Of a stretch of 16,002 bases of DNA, positions 6,183 to 15,300 are shown one piece after another (positions within the stretch are counted from its first letter, which is position 1; each line of letters opens with the position of its first letter). Both the position numbers and the translations under genes were made by a program. The stretch comes from Bacteroidales bacterium (GTDB taxonomy: Bacteria; Bacteroidota; Bacteroidia; Bacteroidales; UBA10428), in contig JAFGVG010000272.1 of assembly GCA_016938095.1 (NCBI GenBank), forward strand, positions 1 through 16,002. Reading direction: 5' to 3'. The notes beneath the pieces were generated by a model that did not search any database, was not told the origin of the DNA, and was given only the letters and a program-made list of their open reading frames with translations.

Positions 6183-7541
6183 TTGTTCAGAAGAAAAGCA
6201 ATTGACGAGTGGGCGCTGGATTATTGGATTTTACAGCAATATGCCAAATTATGTTTCCGGATTTATTACCGGAAAATTGAGCTGATAAATAGACACCGCA
6301 TTCCTTCCGGTCAGCCTGTTATTTTGGCTCCTAATCATCAGAATGCACTCATGGATGCCATGACCCTGGTTTGCAATACTTCCTCTCAGAATGTCTTTCT
6401 GGCCAGGGCAGATATTTTCAAAGGCAAACGCATGATAAGGTTCCTGAATTACCTCAACATCATGCCCATTTACCGGATGCGCGATGGTATTGAAAATGTC
6501 AAACGCAATGATCAGGTATTTGAAAAAACCGTTCAGGTACTGAATAACCGAATGAGTCCCCTGTGTTTATTTGCCGAAGGAAATCATGGCGACAAGCGCC
6601 GTCTGCGACCATTGGTGAAGGGATTGTTCCGTATTGCCCTTCAGGCACAGGAACAATTTGGTAATCAGCCAGGCGTTAAAATTGTACCCGTTGGCTTCGA
6701 TTATGGACATTACCAGCATTTCCGTTCCACCATTTTTGTGAATGTTGGTGAACCTATTGAAGTATCTGCATTCTACAATGCCTATGCTGAAAATCCTGTT
6801 ACTGCTGTCAATCAGCTAAAGGATGCCTTTGCAGCGGCAGTGAGCAAGCTGATGATTGATATTCAAACCGAAACGTACTACGAGCTGTATATGCATATGC
6901 GCGAGGTTTACAATGACAATATGCGGCAGCACCTGGGGATAAGCGATACCAGTCTGGCTGCCCGCTTTTTCGCCGATAAAAAAATGATCAGCCATCTTGA
7001 TGCGGAACTTGAACGGTATCCCGATAATTTGCCACAGCTTAAATTGGTAACCGACAAATATTATGAATTACTGGGGCTTCATAAGCTGCGCGACTGGGTA
7101 GTGAAAAAGGGAAAACCATCCTGGCTTGCATTGGCAGGTTCGGCCTTGTTTAAGCTGATTTCACTGCCTGTTTTTGCCTTTGGATGGCTGAATAATTACT
7201 TACCTTACTGGTTTACGGCCAGCAGAATAACCAATGTAAAAGATACACAGTTTCACAGCTCTTTTAAGTATGTTATCGGTATGGTTGTATTTCCGCTATG
7301 GTATATTATCGTGGCTGGCGTGCTGGCCTTTTTGTCGGCTCCCCTTTGGCTGATTTTGCTTTATTTTCTGCTCATGCCGGTCACGGGCATTCTTGCTTTC
7401 CATTACTATATCGGAATTAAAAAACTTATTTCGCGAATCCGTTACCTGATTGGCTTTAACGGAGCCTCCATGAAAGAACTGCGTATGAAACGGATGGAAA
7501 TTCTGACTGCCATGAATCATATAATCAACTCCAAAAGCTGA
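6183..7541 (+). CDS. PlsC-like membrane acyltransferase, 452 aa
   Basis: The N-terminal half is a glycerolipid acyltransferase (PlsC/PF01553 type) domain: N51-H52-QNALM-D58 is the catalytic His-Asp motif, LNIMPIYRMRDG (91-102) the second block and F130-AEGNHGD-K (third block, usually FPEGT/S). The spacing is HX5D rather than the canonical HX4D, as in some long fungal-type glycerol-3-phosphate acyltransferases. The C-terminal half, absent from ordinary PlsC (about 240 aa), has hydrophobic helices near 310-335 and 360-415. It probably acylates a lysolipid or glycerol-phosphate-like acceptor at the inner membrane. The start is TTG: an in-frame stop at 6168-6170 blocks extension and the first in-frame ATG (residue 57) lies inside the active-site motif. 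The SDR gene begins 4 bases after the stop, so the two are co-translated. Confidence 0.85.
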   Translation: MFRRKAIDEWALDYWILQQYAKLCFRIYYRKIELINRHRIPSGQPVILAPNHQNALMDAMTLVCNTSSQNVFLARADIFKGKRMIRFLNYLNIMPIYRMRDGIENVKRNDQVFEKTVQVLNNRMSPLCLFAEGNHGDKRRLRPLVKGLFRIALQAQEQFGNQPGVKIVPVGFDYGHYQHFRSTIFVNVGEPIEVSAFYNAYAENPVTAVNQLKDAFAAAVSKLMIDIQTETYYELYMHMREVYNDNMRQHLGISDTSLAARFFADKKMISHLDAELERYPDNLPQLKLVTDKYYELLGLHKLRDWVVKKGKPSWLALAGSALFKLISLPVFAFGWLNNYLPYWFTASRITNVKDTQFHSSFKYVIGMVVFPLWYIIVAGVLAFLSAPLWLILLYFLLMPVTGILAFHYYIGIKKLISRIRYLIGFNGASMKELRMKRMEILTAMNHIINSKS

Positions 7542-7545
7542 CACT

Positions 7546-8343
7546 ATGCAAATCAGCAATAAAACTGTTTGGATAACCGGAGCTTCCTCGGGAATCGGCG
7601 AAGCCCTTGCTGAAGCTTTTTTCAGTCAGGGTGCTACGGTAATCCTTTCGGCCCGAAACCTTTCACGGCTGAATGAACTGAAATCGCGCCTCGACAGGCA
7701 GGCACCCGAGCGCTGCTTTGTTGTTCCCTGCGATGTTACAAAAGCCGATGAGGTACACCAGGCTGCGGCCACCATACAAACGCTTGTGCCACGCCTGGAC
7801 ATATTGGTTAACAACGCAGGAGTGAGCCAGCGTTCATCGGTGCTCGAGACCGGAATGCAGGTTTACCGCGAGTTGTTTGAAGTAAACTTTTTTGGTGCCG
7901 TGGAAGTTACCAAATCAGTGCTTCCATGGATGATCAGTAACGGTGGAGGACATGTGGCCGTGATCAGCAGTATGGCCGGAAAGTATGGATTCAGAATGCG
8001 ATCGGGCTATTCGGCCGCAAAACATGCTTTGCACGGCTTTTTTGAAACCATGCGCGCAGAGCTGAACGATAAAAACGTCAGGGTTACCCTCGTTTGCCCG
8101 GGACGCGTGAAAACAGATGTCTCTGTTAATTCACTTACCGGCGACGGAAAAAAATACGGTAAAATGGATGCCGGACAGGCCAATGGCGTTCCGGTAGAAC
8201 GTTGCGCCAGCATTATTGTCCGTGCCGTTAAAAACAACCGCAAGGAAGTTTTTATTGGCCGGCTCGAGGTTTTTCTGTTAATGGTCAAGCGTGTATGTCC
8301 GGCATTGTATTACCTGATCGTTAATCGTGCCAGTCCGACATGA
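7546..8343 (+). CDS. Short-chain dehydrogenase/reductase, DHRS7-like, 265 aa
   Basis: This is a complete classical SDR with a Rossmann fold. The cofactor motif T11-G-A-S-S-G-I-G18 is followed by S35-A-R37, where arginine after strand 2 favours NADP(H). C62-D63-V and N89-N-A-G92 are the usual structural motifs, and N114, S142, Y155 and K159 (YSAAK) form the catalytic tetrad. The tail after about residue 240 is hydrophobic (VFLLMVKRVCPALYYLIV) and may touch the membrane, as in DHRS7-type enzymes acting on lipids or sterols. The substrate cannot be told from sequence. The ATG lies 4 bases after the acyltransferase stop codon, so reduction of a keto-lipid or lipid aldehyde made or used by that enzyme is a reasonable inference. 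The long heptamer array starts 10 bases after the stop. Confidence 0.9.
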   Translation: MQISNKTVWITGASSGIGEALAEAFFSQGATVILSARNLSRLNELKSRLDRQAPERCFVVPCDVTKADEVHQAAATIQTLVPRLDILVNNAGVSQRSSVLETGMQVYRELFEVNFFGAVEVTKSVLPWMISNGGGHVAVISSMAGKYGFRMRSGYSAAKHALHGFFETMRAELNDKNVRVTLVCPGRVKTDVSVNSLTGDGKKYGKMDAGQANGVPVERCASIIVRAVKNNRKEVFIGRLEVFLLMVKRVCPALYYLIVNRASPT

Positions 8344-8353
8344 ACGAAATAGA

Positions 8354-8549
8354 GCCAAGAACCAAGAACCAAGAACCAAGAGCCAAGAACCAAGAACCAA
8401 GAACCAAGAACCAAGAGCCAAGAGCCAAGAACCAAGAGCCAAGAACCAAGAGCCAAGAGCCAAGAACCAAGAGCCAAGAGCCAAGAACCAAGAACCAAGA
8501 ACCAAGAACCAAGAACCAAGAGCCAAGAACCAGGAACCAAGAGCCAGGA
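8354..8549. repeat. 28-unit heptamer tandem array, RCCAAGA
   Basis: Exactly 28 head-to-tail copies of the 7-bp unit RCCAAGA occupy 196 bases with no indel. Variation is almost limited to the first base (17 A, 11 G); only units 26 and 28 (8529 and 8543) carry a second change, A to G at position 5. A degenerate tail (8550-8556) follows. Since 7 is not a multiple of 3 and the unit contains no stop in any frame, all frames on both strands stay open with a 7-residue peptide period; these frames have no start region or homology and are not counted as genes. Confidence 0.97.
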
Positions 8550-8556
8550 AACAGGG

Positions 8557-8661
8557 ACAGAGGTCAAGTAGCAGCGGCAATCGAATACAATAACATCAGG
8601 CCTGGAGACGGTGAATGGCTAACAATTATCATAATAAACTATAACAATTAATCGTACAGCA
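8557..8661. other. Rest of the SDR-VOC gap, no feature recognised
   Basis: Together with the heptamer array this completes a 318-base gap between the SDR stop (8343) and the VOC start (8662). The stretch contains no TAnnTTTG box, no stem with a T-tract and no plausible small gene. Bases 8619-8655 are AT-rich with repeated ATAA/ACAATTA words and could hold the leader of the VOC gene. Confidence 0.5.
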
Positions 8662-9726
8662 GTGAAAGAGAAAGTAATCAGCGGAATTCAACAGATTGGT
8701 ATTGGTGTGCCAAATGTCAGAGAAGCCTGGAAATGGTATAAACAAATGTTCGGCATGGACATCAGAATGTTTGAGGAGAGTGCTGTGGCCGAACACATGT
8801 TGCCTTACACCGGAGGACAACCGCAGAAGCGGCATGCTGCCCTGGCATTGAATCTGCAGGGTGGCGGTGGTTTTGAAATATGGCAATACGTCGAAAGAAC
8901 GCCCTTGTCGCCGACGTTCGAGATACAACTGGGTGATCTTGGAATTTTTGCCGCCAAAATCAAATGTCACAATGCCAAAGCTGCCTACGAAAGTCTGAAA
9001 TCGCAGGGCGTTGCCATGCTGAGCGGAATACTGCGCGATCCGCGCGGTAAGGAACATTTCTATATTAAAGATCCCTATGGTAACATATTTCAATTGGTTA
9101 CCAGCACCAATTGGTTCCGGAACGAAAAGAAACCCACAGGCGCAGCTTACGGTGCTGTTATTGGGGTTTTGGATATCGATAAATCCATCGACTTTTACAG
9201 GAGTATTCTGGGATACGACCAGGTGATCTTTGACGAATCAACAGTTTTTGGTGAATTTGCAGCGTTGCCTGGGGGTAATAACCGCTTCAGACGCGTGTTG
9301 CTTAAACACAGCAAACCACGCCTGGGGGCATTCAGTCCGGTTTTTGGCACCAGCGAAATTGAACTGGTTCAGGTACTCGACCGTCAGCCACAGAAAATTT
9401 ACCACGACAGGTTCTGGGGTGACCTGGGCTTTATCCACCTTTGCTACGATATCAATGGCATGGATCTGTTGCGTGAAGAGTGCCGGCAGAAAGGCTTCCC
9501 CTTTACCGTGGATGTCGCTCACAGTTTCGACATGGGTGAAGCAGCAGGCTCATTTTCCTATACCGAGGATCCCGACGGTACCTTAATTGAATTTGTGGAA
9601 ACCCATAAAATTCCAATCCTGAAAAATATAGGCTGGTACCTGAATCTTCGCAAGCGCGAACCCGAAAAGGCCTTACCCAACTGGTTGCTAAAAGCCCTCC
9701 GTTTTAACAAAGCCCGCGATATCTGA
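8662..9726 (+). CDS. Two-domain VOC-family (glyoxalase/dioxygenase-fold) protein, 354 aa
   Basis: Two VOC domains follow each other at about residues 7-147 and 163-316, the fold and tandem arrangement of glyoxalase/extradiol/HPPD-type proteins; the ends read DPYGNIFQLV (137-146) and DPDGTLIEFVE (about 303-313). The metal ligands look partly lost: in domain 1 the usual first His is Q11, the second is Ala and the Glu is Q144; in domain 2 the first His is Gly, while H259 and E310 are kept. A basic C-terminal tail (about 320-354) is extra. No exact function is known to me, although close relatives seem widespread in Bacteroidota. The start is GTG; a stop at 8635-8637 precedes it in frame. The gene converges on the MG2 protein gene with 18 bases between stops. 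Confidence 0.82.
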   Translation: MKEKVISGIQQIGIGVPNVREAWKWYKQMFGMDIRMFEESAVAEHMLPYTGGQPQKRHAALALNLQGGGGFEIWQYVERTPLSPTFEIQLGDLGIFAAKIKCHNAKAAYESLKSQGVAMLSGILRDPRGKEHFYIKDPYGNIFQLVTSTNWFRNEKKPTGAAYGAVIGVLDIDKSIDFYRSILGYDQVIFDESTVFGEFAALPGGNNRFRRVLLKHSKPRLGAFSPVFGTSEIELVQVLDRQPQKIYHDRFWGDLGFIHLCYDINGMDLLREECRQKGFPFTVDVAHSFDMGEAAGSFSYTEDPDGTLIEFVETHKIPILKNIGWYLNLRKREPEKALPNWLLKALRFNKARDI

Positions 9727-9744
9727 GCTTATACTCAGCCTGGC

Positions 9745-12135
9745 CTATTGACTAATGGTATAATTAACTGATCCGTAACCCGTCAGGTTTCCGGGGTTAG
9801 CCGATATGCCTTCGGCAAATACTTCCACTGTTGAAGGTGTATCGCCATTGAAAAAGGTAATGGTGGCCTTTCCCGAACTGCCGGTACTGATCTGCGGATC
9901 CCAGTATAACGTGATACGTTGATCTTCCCCTGCTTTTATTCTTGTAGCGCCGGATTCGAAATGGGGGCTGTCGAAAGGTACATTTACATTTACCTGCCGG
10001 ACTTGCGGTTTGTTGTCCCCGGTTGTTCGCAGGCTGGCATTTCCCGACTTGGTGAATATCTCAATAATCCCAATGCTGTTCAGTCCTGTATATTTTTGCA
10101 CATCTACCGGATTGGTTGATATTACCACCCTGTCAATGTCCATGGGTGTTAAAGTACTGAAAATAGTCGGATCGGTTCCACGGTAAACACCGTCGATGGC
10201 AATGGCAGCACCCTGCTGGTGCATCAGGGTATTCGGGCTGGAACTGTGAAAAACAATTTTTCCGTCGATAATTTTATAGGGCTTAACCGTATAAACTATT
10301 TCATCCACATCTTTCATCTTGCTGTAATCAGGTCCGGCTTTTTTCTGGTATTTTGCGGGGTTCAGTATCCTGTCCATGTCGTTTTCGGGCACATCTGTAT
10401 AAACATGGCCCGGATTGCACATCGAATTAAGGATATCCTGAGCAAAATACGAGGCCACTTTCCGGTCGTAGGCTATGGTAGTCAAAGGATTTCCGTTTTC
10501 TTCCATAGACTTGAAGGGTACACTGGCTTCATTTACACCCAAAACGGTACGCCAGGTAAATCTCTTAAAAGTGTTAGCAATCAATAGGTTATCAAGTATT
10601 GCCGAAGCCTCTCCTGCGGTTGTGAAATATTGACCGGGTGTGGGCAGAAATCCTATCAGGTTATTTTTTAATGTATTGTAGGTAAACAGATTGGAATTGT
10701 TTTCGTTCGAGCTTTGACCCGACAGCACGACGGCAAGTGCCAGGCTGGCCTCAACCGGTTGCCCTTTATCATCCCTGGCTTCAATGGTAAGGGTCACTTT
10801 TTCGCGGGGTGCATATACGGTCTTATCGGGTTTCAGGGTAATATACAGGCGCTTGTGATCATTTAAATATACCAGCCTTTTTGCCAGCAGGTTCTTCAAC
10901 GTGTCAAAGGCTGCGAATTCTGCAACACCTGCAGGAAACTCATCCAGGGGTACTTTAAGACGCGCAGCTTCGGATGTTTTAATTGTTTCCATCCAGTATA
11001 CCCGGCCATTTACCTGGCCTACAAAACTATAAACATTCGGGTACATGCTGGTTTGTTCTGCCACCAGGGTAAGGGTGTCTTTTGTTCTGGAATCAACGCG
11101 CAATGCAAGACCAGCTCTCCGGGGTGCCGGAAGTTCAAAAGTCTGGGTTATCCCTGCCGGTTGCGTTATTTTCAGATAATACGTTTTCCCTTTTTCCGGA
11201 TCCAGATTGAATGATCCAATGCCCTGGTAAGTACTTTCAATTTGTTGTGCCAGTTTGTTTTCGTTTGTATATATAGCTCCTTTGAAATCAACCGGACGGT
11301 CGGCTTTGTTGAATGCCCTGAAAGCAACTTTGGTGTCTATGCCATAAAGCAAAAGTCCGCCTTCGGGATAAAACAGGATGTTAAAACTGTTAGCCGGCAC
11401 TGGCATCACCAGGGCCCTGGTCTGATGTTTAGCTTTATGGCTGACATTTGCTACCAGCTTCAATCCTTCGCATGCCCCAGCTTCAGGTATAGACAACGTA
11501 ACGGACATTTTCCCCGCTTTATCGGTTTTTCCCTTTCCGGAGCTTAGTATGCCGTTTTTGTTAACCATTTCGTAGTCGATATTGGCTGAAACAGCACTTC
11601 CGTCTTTTTTTACGGTACTGATGACCACAGTTGCCTGGCTTCCCGGTATGGCAATTTCTTGTGCAAGTTGCAGATCCACATGCAGGGCATTCTCATCCGC
11701 AATCTCAATAAGTATGTTTTTATCGAAGATCCTGTCAGCGGGCATATTTTTCATCCATGATGTATAGGCAATCAGCTTATAGTTTCCCGGATTCAGCAAT
11801 TGCGGCAAAACCAGATTTCCGCTTAACTGATCGTTGCTGAATGGAAGTACATGGCTGAGTACCTCAATGCTGTCCTTGTCAATCATGGAAATATAAAGGT
11901 AATTACTCAGCTTTTTCGGCTGAATGCCGGCCTCTGAAAGCAACCACGCCTTAAACCATATGGTTTCACCGGGCGCATAAACCGATCGGTCGGTCTGAAG
12001 ATATACGTTTTCTTCGGAATACTTTTTATGGTAAAGATCCAGCTTGTTGATGATTTCATTGATTACCTGGGCGCCGGCTGGTAAATACATTCCCGTTGCC
12101 AGGGTAAAAAAAACAAGAATTCTGAAGGTTTTCAT
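9745..12135 (-). CDS. Exported MG2-domain protein with TonB-plug-like C-terminal part, 796 aa
   Basis: A signal peptide (MKTFRILVFFTLATGMYLPAGAQ) is followed by an alpha-2-macroglobulin MG2-type domain opening at about residue 43 with VYLQTDRSVYAPGETIWFKA; related beta-sandwich units continue, and a second such phrase (LKPDKTVYAPREKVTLTIEA) occurs in the middle. Residues about 611-698 resemble a TonB-receptor plug (AIAIDGVYRG ... DIDRVVIS ... GIIEIFTKSG). No 22-stranded barrel follows; the last 98 residues form another beta-sandwich-like part. Proteins with this layout are common in Bacteroidota, often annotated as TonB receptors or macroglobulin-like, with no established role. No thioester motif (CGEQ) is present, so it is not a trapping macroglobulin. 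It is monocistronic in this window, 180 bases from the RND-TolC gene on the same strand. Confidence 0.78.
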   Translation of the reverse strand: MKTFRILVFFTLATGMYLPAGAQVINEIINKLDLYHKKYSEENVYLQTDRSVYAPGETIWFKAWLLSEAGIQPKKLSNYLYISMIDKDSIEVLSHVLPFSNDQLSGNLVLPQLLNPGNYKLIAYTSWMKNMPADRIFDKNILIEIADENALHVDLQLAQEIAIPGSQATVVISTVKKDGSAVSANIDYEMVNKNGILSSGKGKTDKAGKMSVTLSIPEAGACEGLKLVANVSHKAKHQTRALVMPVPANSFNILFYPEGGLLLYGIDTKVAFRAFNKADRPVDFKGAIYTNENKLAQQIESTYQGIGSFNLDPEKGKTYYLKITQPAGITQTFELPAPRRAGLALRVDSRTKDTLTLVAEQTSMYPNVYSFVGQVNGRVYWMETIKTSEAARLKVPLDEFPAGVAEFAAFDTLKNLLAKRLVYLNDHKRLYITLKPDKTVYAPREKVTLTIEARDDKGQPVEASLALAVVLSGQSSNENNSNLFTYNTLKNNLIGFLPTPGQYFTTAGEASAILDNLLIANTFKRFTWRTVLGVNEASVPFKSMEENGNPLTTIAYDRKVASYFAQDILNSMCNPGHVYTDVPENDMDRILNPAKYQKKAGPDYSKMKDVDEIVYTVKPYKIIDGKIVFHSSSPNTLMHQQGAAIAIDGVYRGTDPTIFSTLTPMDIDRVVISTNPVDVQKYTGLNSIGIIEIFTKSGNASLRTTGDNKPQVRQVNVNVPFDSPHFESGATRIKAGEDQRITLYWDPQISTGSSGKATITFFNGDTPSTVEVFAEGISANPGNLTGYGSVNYTISQ

Positions 12136-12216
12136 ACGGTATAAGATTAATTGATGCCTGATCAGCCACTAAATATAGCAAAATATGCCGACTGTAATTA
12201 TATAAGACCTGTAGCC

Positions 12217-12250
12217 CCCGGTTATACCCTATTCACCCAGGGGTACCGGG
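12217..12250. other. GC-rich stem-loop between RND-TolC and MG2 genes
   Basis: CCCGGT (12217-12222) pairs with ACCGGG (12245-12250), and after a 3-base bulge ACCC (12226-12229) pairs with GGGT (12241-12244), giving a 10-bp bulged stem. On the minus strand it lies about 65 bases after the RND-TolC stop and 80 bases before the MG2 start. No T-tract follows, so it might be a weak terminator, an mRNA end protector or an operator. The remaining bases of the 180-base gap (12136-12315) show no full TAnnTTTG box; TATATTTA on the minus strand near 12171-12178 is the nearest. Confidence 0.4.
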
Positions 12251-12315
12251 CGGCATAAGTTATAAACTAAATAAGAAAGGATGAAATGCCGTTCCCGGGA
12301 CCTGAAGGGGTGATA

Positions 12316-15300
12316 TTAATTACTGCCGCCTCTGCCGGTTATCTGCAGGTAGGTGGTAAGTCTGATGCTATAGTGGTAGCGGGCATCGGTAACCTGGTTA
12401 AGCGATTGCTGCAACATGGCCTGTGCTTCGAGCATGGCAGAAATGTTTATCAAACCTGCCTGGTAATTGTCCCGGTTGACAGCCAGATTTTCTTCGGCTT
12501 GCCGGAGTGTTTCCCGGGCAAGGGTTATTTGTTCCCATGCTTCGTTCAGTTCGTTCCAGGCTTGCTGCATTTGCAATGCCATAAGCTCTGTTTTTTCTTC
12601 ACAAGCATTGCGGTTGATTTCTTCGCGTAACTTTCTTTCCTTGAGCGTATGAGCGGCATCCCACCAGTCCGATATGGGTACATTGACCGTTCCGAAAACC
12701 ATGGCATTGGTAGTTCCCTCGTTGGGGATGTCATAGTAAAGCCCACCCACACCAATGCCTGCCTGAGGAAGGTATTCCCCCCGCTTGAGCCGTGTTTTTA
12801 GTTCCTCAGCCCTTATGCTCTCCTGCAATAATTTGTATTCGTGGCGGTTTAACAAGGCTTCCTCACTGTTTATATATACTTCGCCAGGCGTGCGTAACGG
12901 GGGCAGCGAATCAGCCAGCACCAGTGCCGAATTGGAGGGCAGCCCCAGAAACTGGCAGAAAGCCATGGTTGCCAATTGAATGCCATTGCTGAGCTTTAAT
13001 TCGTTTTGCCGGATTTCACTTTGCTTGAGAGCGACTTTAAGCACTTCATTCCGGTTTATCAGTCCTGCCTTCCAGGCATCTTCGGCTTCGTTGTACAAAC
13101 TGTCAAGCAATTGTTTTGTCAGGTCAAGCGTTTTACGTTTCTCATACAACGAAATGATCTGCCAGTACTGTTCTTCAGTTCGTGTCATTACCTGTTCCTT
13201 TGAAATATTCAGCCTGCTATGGTTTACATCTATACCAACCCTGGCCAGTTTATTGCCAGCAATGATTCGTCCACCCGTAAACACCGGTTGAATGGCAGTT
13301 ACTGCACCAACCGTTCCCTTGTCCATCATCGACAGCGACAAACCGGGAAAATAGGCAAACTGTCCCGGTACCTGCAAAGGAGGGGTTACCCCGTCGGTTG
13401 CAAAGATGGGTAATTGTCCACCCTCCAGGTTCAGGTCCAACAGCGGCTTGTTAAATCCGAATGTCATGGCTGTTGCACTGACTTGTGGGAAGTAATTGGT
13501 AAATGCTGATTTTTTAACCTGTTCCGAAGCCTCTATTTCCAGGATAGCATTTTTAATGGTGGTGTTGTTCTCCATGGCAAGTTGGCGACATTGCTCAAGC
13601 GATAGGGCTTCCTGAGCAGGTACGGATAAACTTCCTCCAAGGAGGGTGATGCCGGTGAATAAAAGGGCCTGTGGTTTGATGGATTTGGCTTTTGCTTTAT
13701 TGCGTCTGGTTCCGGCGTCTTCACTACCATATAGCCGCCAGTAGCTTACCGGTAATATCAGTACCAGTAAAATCATGGAGGTTATGGTTCCGAAACAAAT
13801 TACAGCACCCATGGGGCTCCATAGCGGATTGGCACTGACAATCATGGCTATTACCCCTACCGATGCAGCCGCCGATGTGAGGAAGATGGGCCGCATACGT
13901 CGCTTACCAGCTTCCATGGCGGCATCTTTGACGCTCAGGTTCTTTTGCTTTCTCAATTCCTCGGCATAGTCGAGCATAATGATACCGTTTCGCACCAGAA
14001 TGCCAATAAGACTTACAATTCCCAGGATTGAGGTGATGCCAAATTCTACATTTACCAGCAGCACACCCAGGAAGGCTCCCGGTAGGCTGAGCACTGATGA
14101 ACCCAGCACAAGCAATGCCATACTTATTTTCCTGAAATGCAACACCAGTATCATAAAGATCATGAATATGCTGATGATCAGTCCGTATATTATCCCGGGC
14201 AGGTATTCATCATCGTTTTCATATGCTCCGCCAAAGCCCATACTTACCCCTTGTGGCAGCGAAATCTGCTCAGCAGCTTCCTTAACTTCGGGGAAGATTC
14301 TGTTGATGTTTACGCCCCTTTCGATATCAGCCATCACAGTAAGGGTGGGTACGCCATTACGACGAACAACCTGACCTTCGTTCCAACCGGCGTGTACAGT
14401 GGCAATCTGCCTTAAGGGGACAGAAATCCCTGGTATCAGCGAGCGGACATATTCATTCAGCAGATCTCCGCTATCATCCTTTTCGGATGTTGATTTAAGT
14501 ACAACGTTTACCGGATAATCGTTCTCCCACAAGGTAGTTACCGGTACACCGTTATAGCGGATGGCCAGGTTGGTGGCTACGGTCGTCTTGTCTATGCCAA
14601 TACGGTTTGCTTCAACAGCATTGATATCTACGTTTACTGCAGGTTGTAATTCTCCGTAATCGCTGTGCACATGGCACAACCCGCTGAGGCAACGCAGTGC
14701 CGCCATAAGGGAATCACCGGCAGCTTTCAGATCGCCTGTGTTTTCACCGCTGAACCTTACTTCAATAGGTGCAGCAACGGGCTGATAATCGAGTTGTTTA
14801 AACCTGACATAAGCCTCGGGAAAGTAGTTGGCATACTTACTTGCGCATTCATTCAGCAGGGCCTCGGTATCTTTATTTGAGGTTGTGTTTACAATAAGCT
14901 GGGCGTAATTCTTTGCCGGTATTTTTGGAGCATATGTAGTGTGGAAGCGGGGAGAACTGGTACCCACAAAAGAGGTAATGGAAATGACCCTGGGATCGGT
15001 TTTCAGCAGACTTTCAACACTGTCGCTTACCATTCCTGTTTTGTTCAGCGAACTGCCCTGGGGAAGGTAAATTTCAACGGCAAACTGGTTGCGTTCTGCA
15101 ACCGGCATAAGCCGTTGCGGCATAATCATAAACAAGGCTGCAGCGAACATCAGGGCGAGCAATCCAATGAACAGGGTATGGTTGGGTTTTTCAAACGTTT
15201 TTTCAAGGTATTTTTCATAGGTACGCTGGATGTAAGTGAGCATGTTAAAACGGTCTTTACCGGTTTGCTGCCTGTGTGAGAAACCTTTCCTGATAAAGAA

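Noticed and set aside
8354..8549. CRISPR array
   Set aside because: Units are 7 bp, directly adjacent and have no unique spacers; no cas gene is present.
8278..8651. Long open frames on both strands through 8354-8549, with peptides of the LGSWFLA or NQEPRAK type
   Set aside because: A 7-bp unit without stop codons leaves every frame open automatically; the peptides have no signal, start region or family and simply restate the repeat.
13533..13730. Separate TolC start in the +1 frame at ATG 13730, implying a frameshifted two-gene arrangement
   Set aside because: That frame encodes no signal peptide and ends at 13533, while the main frame carries a good signal sequence straight into TolC without interruption.
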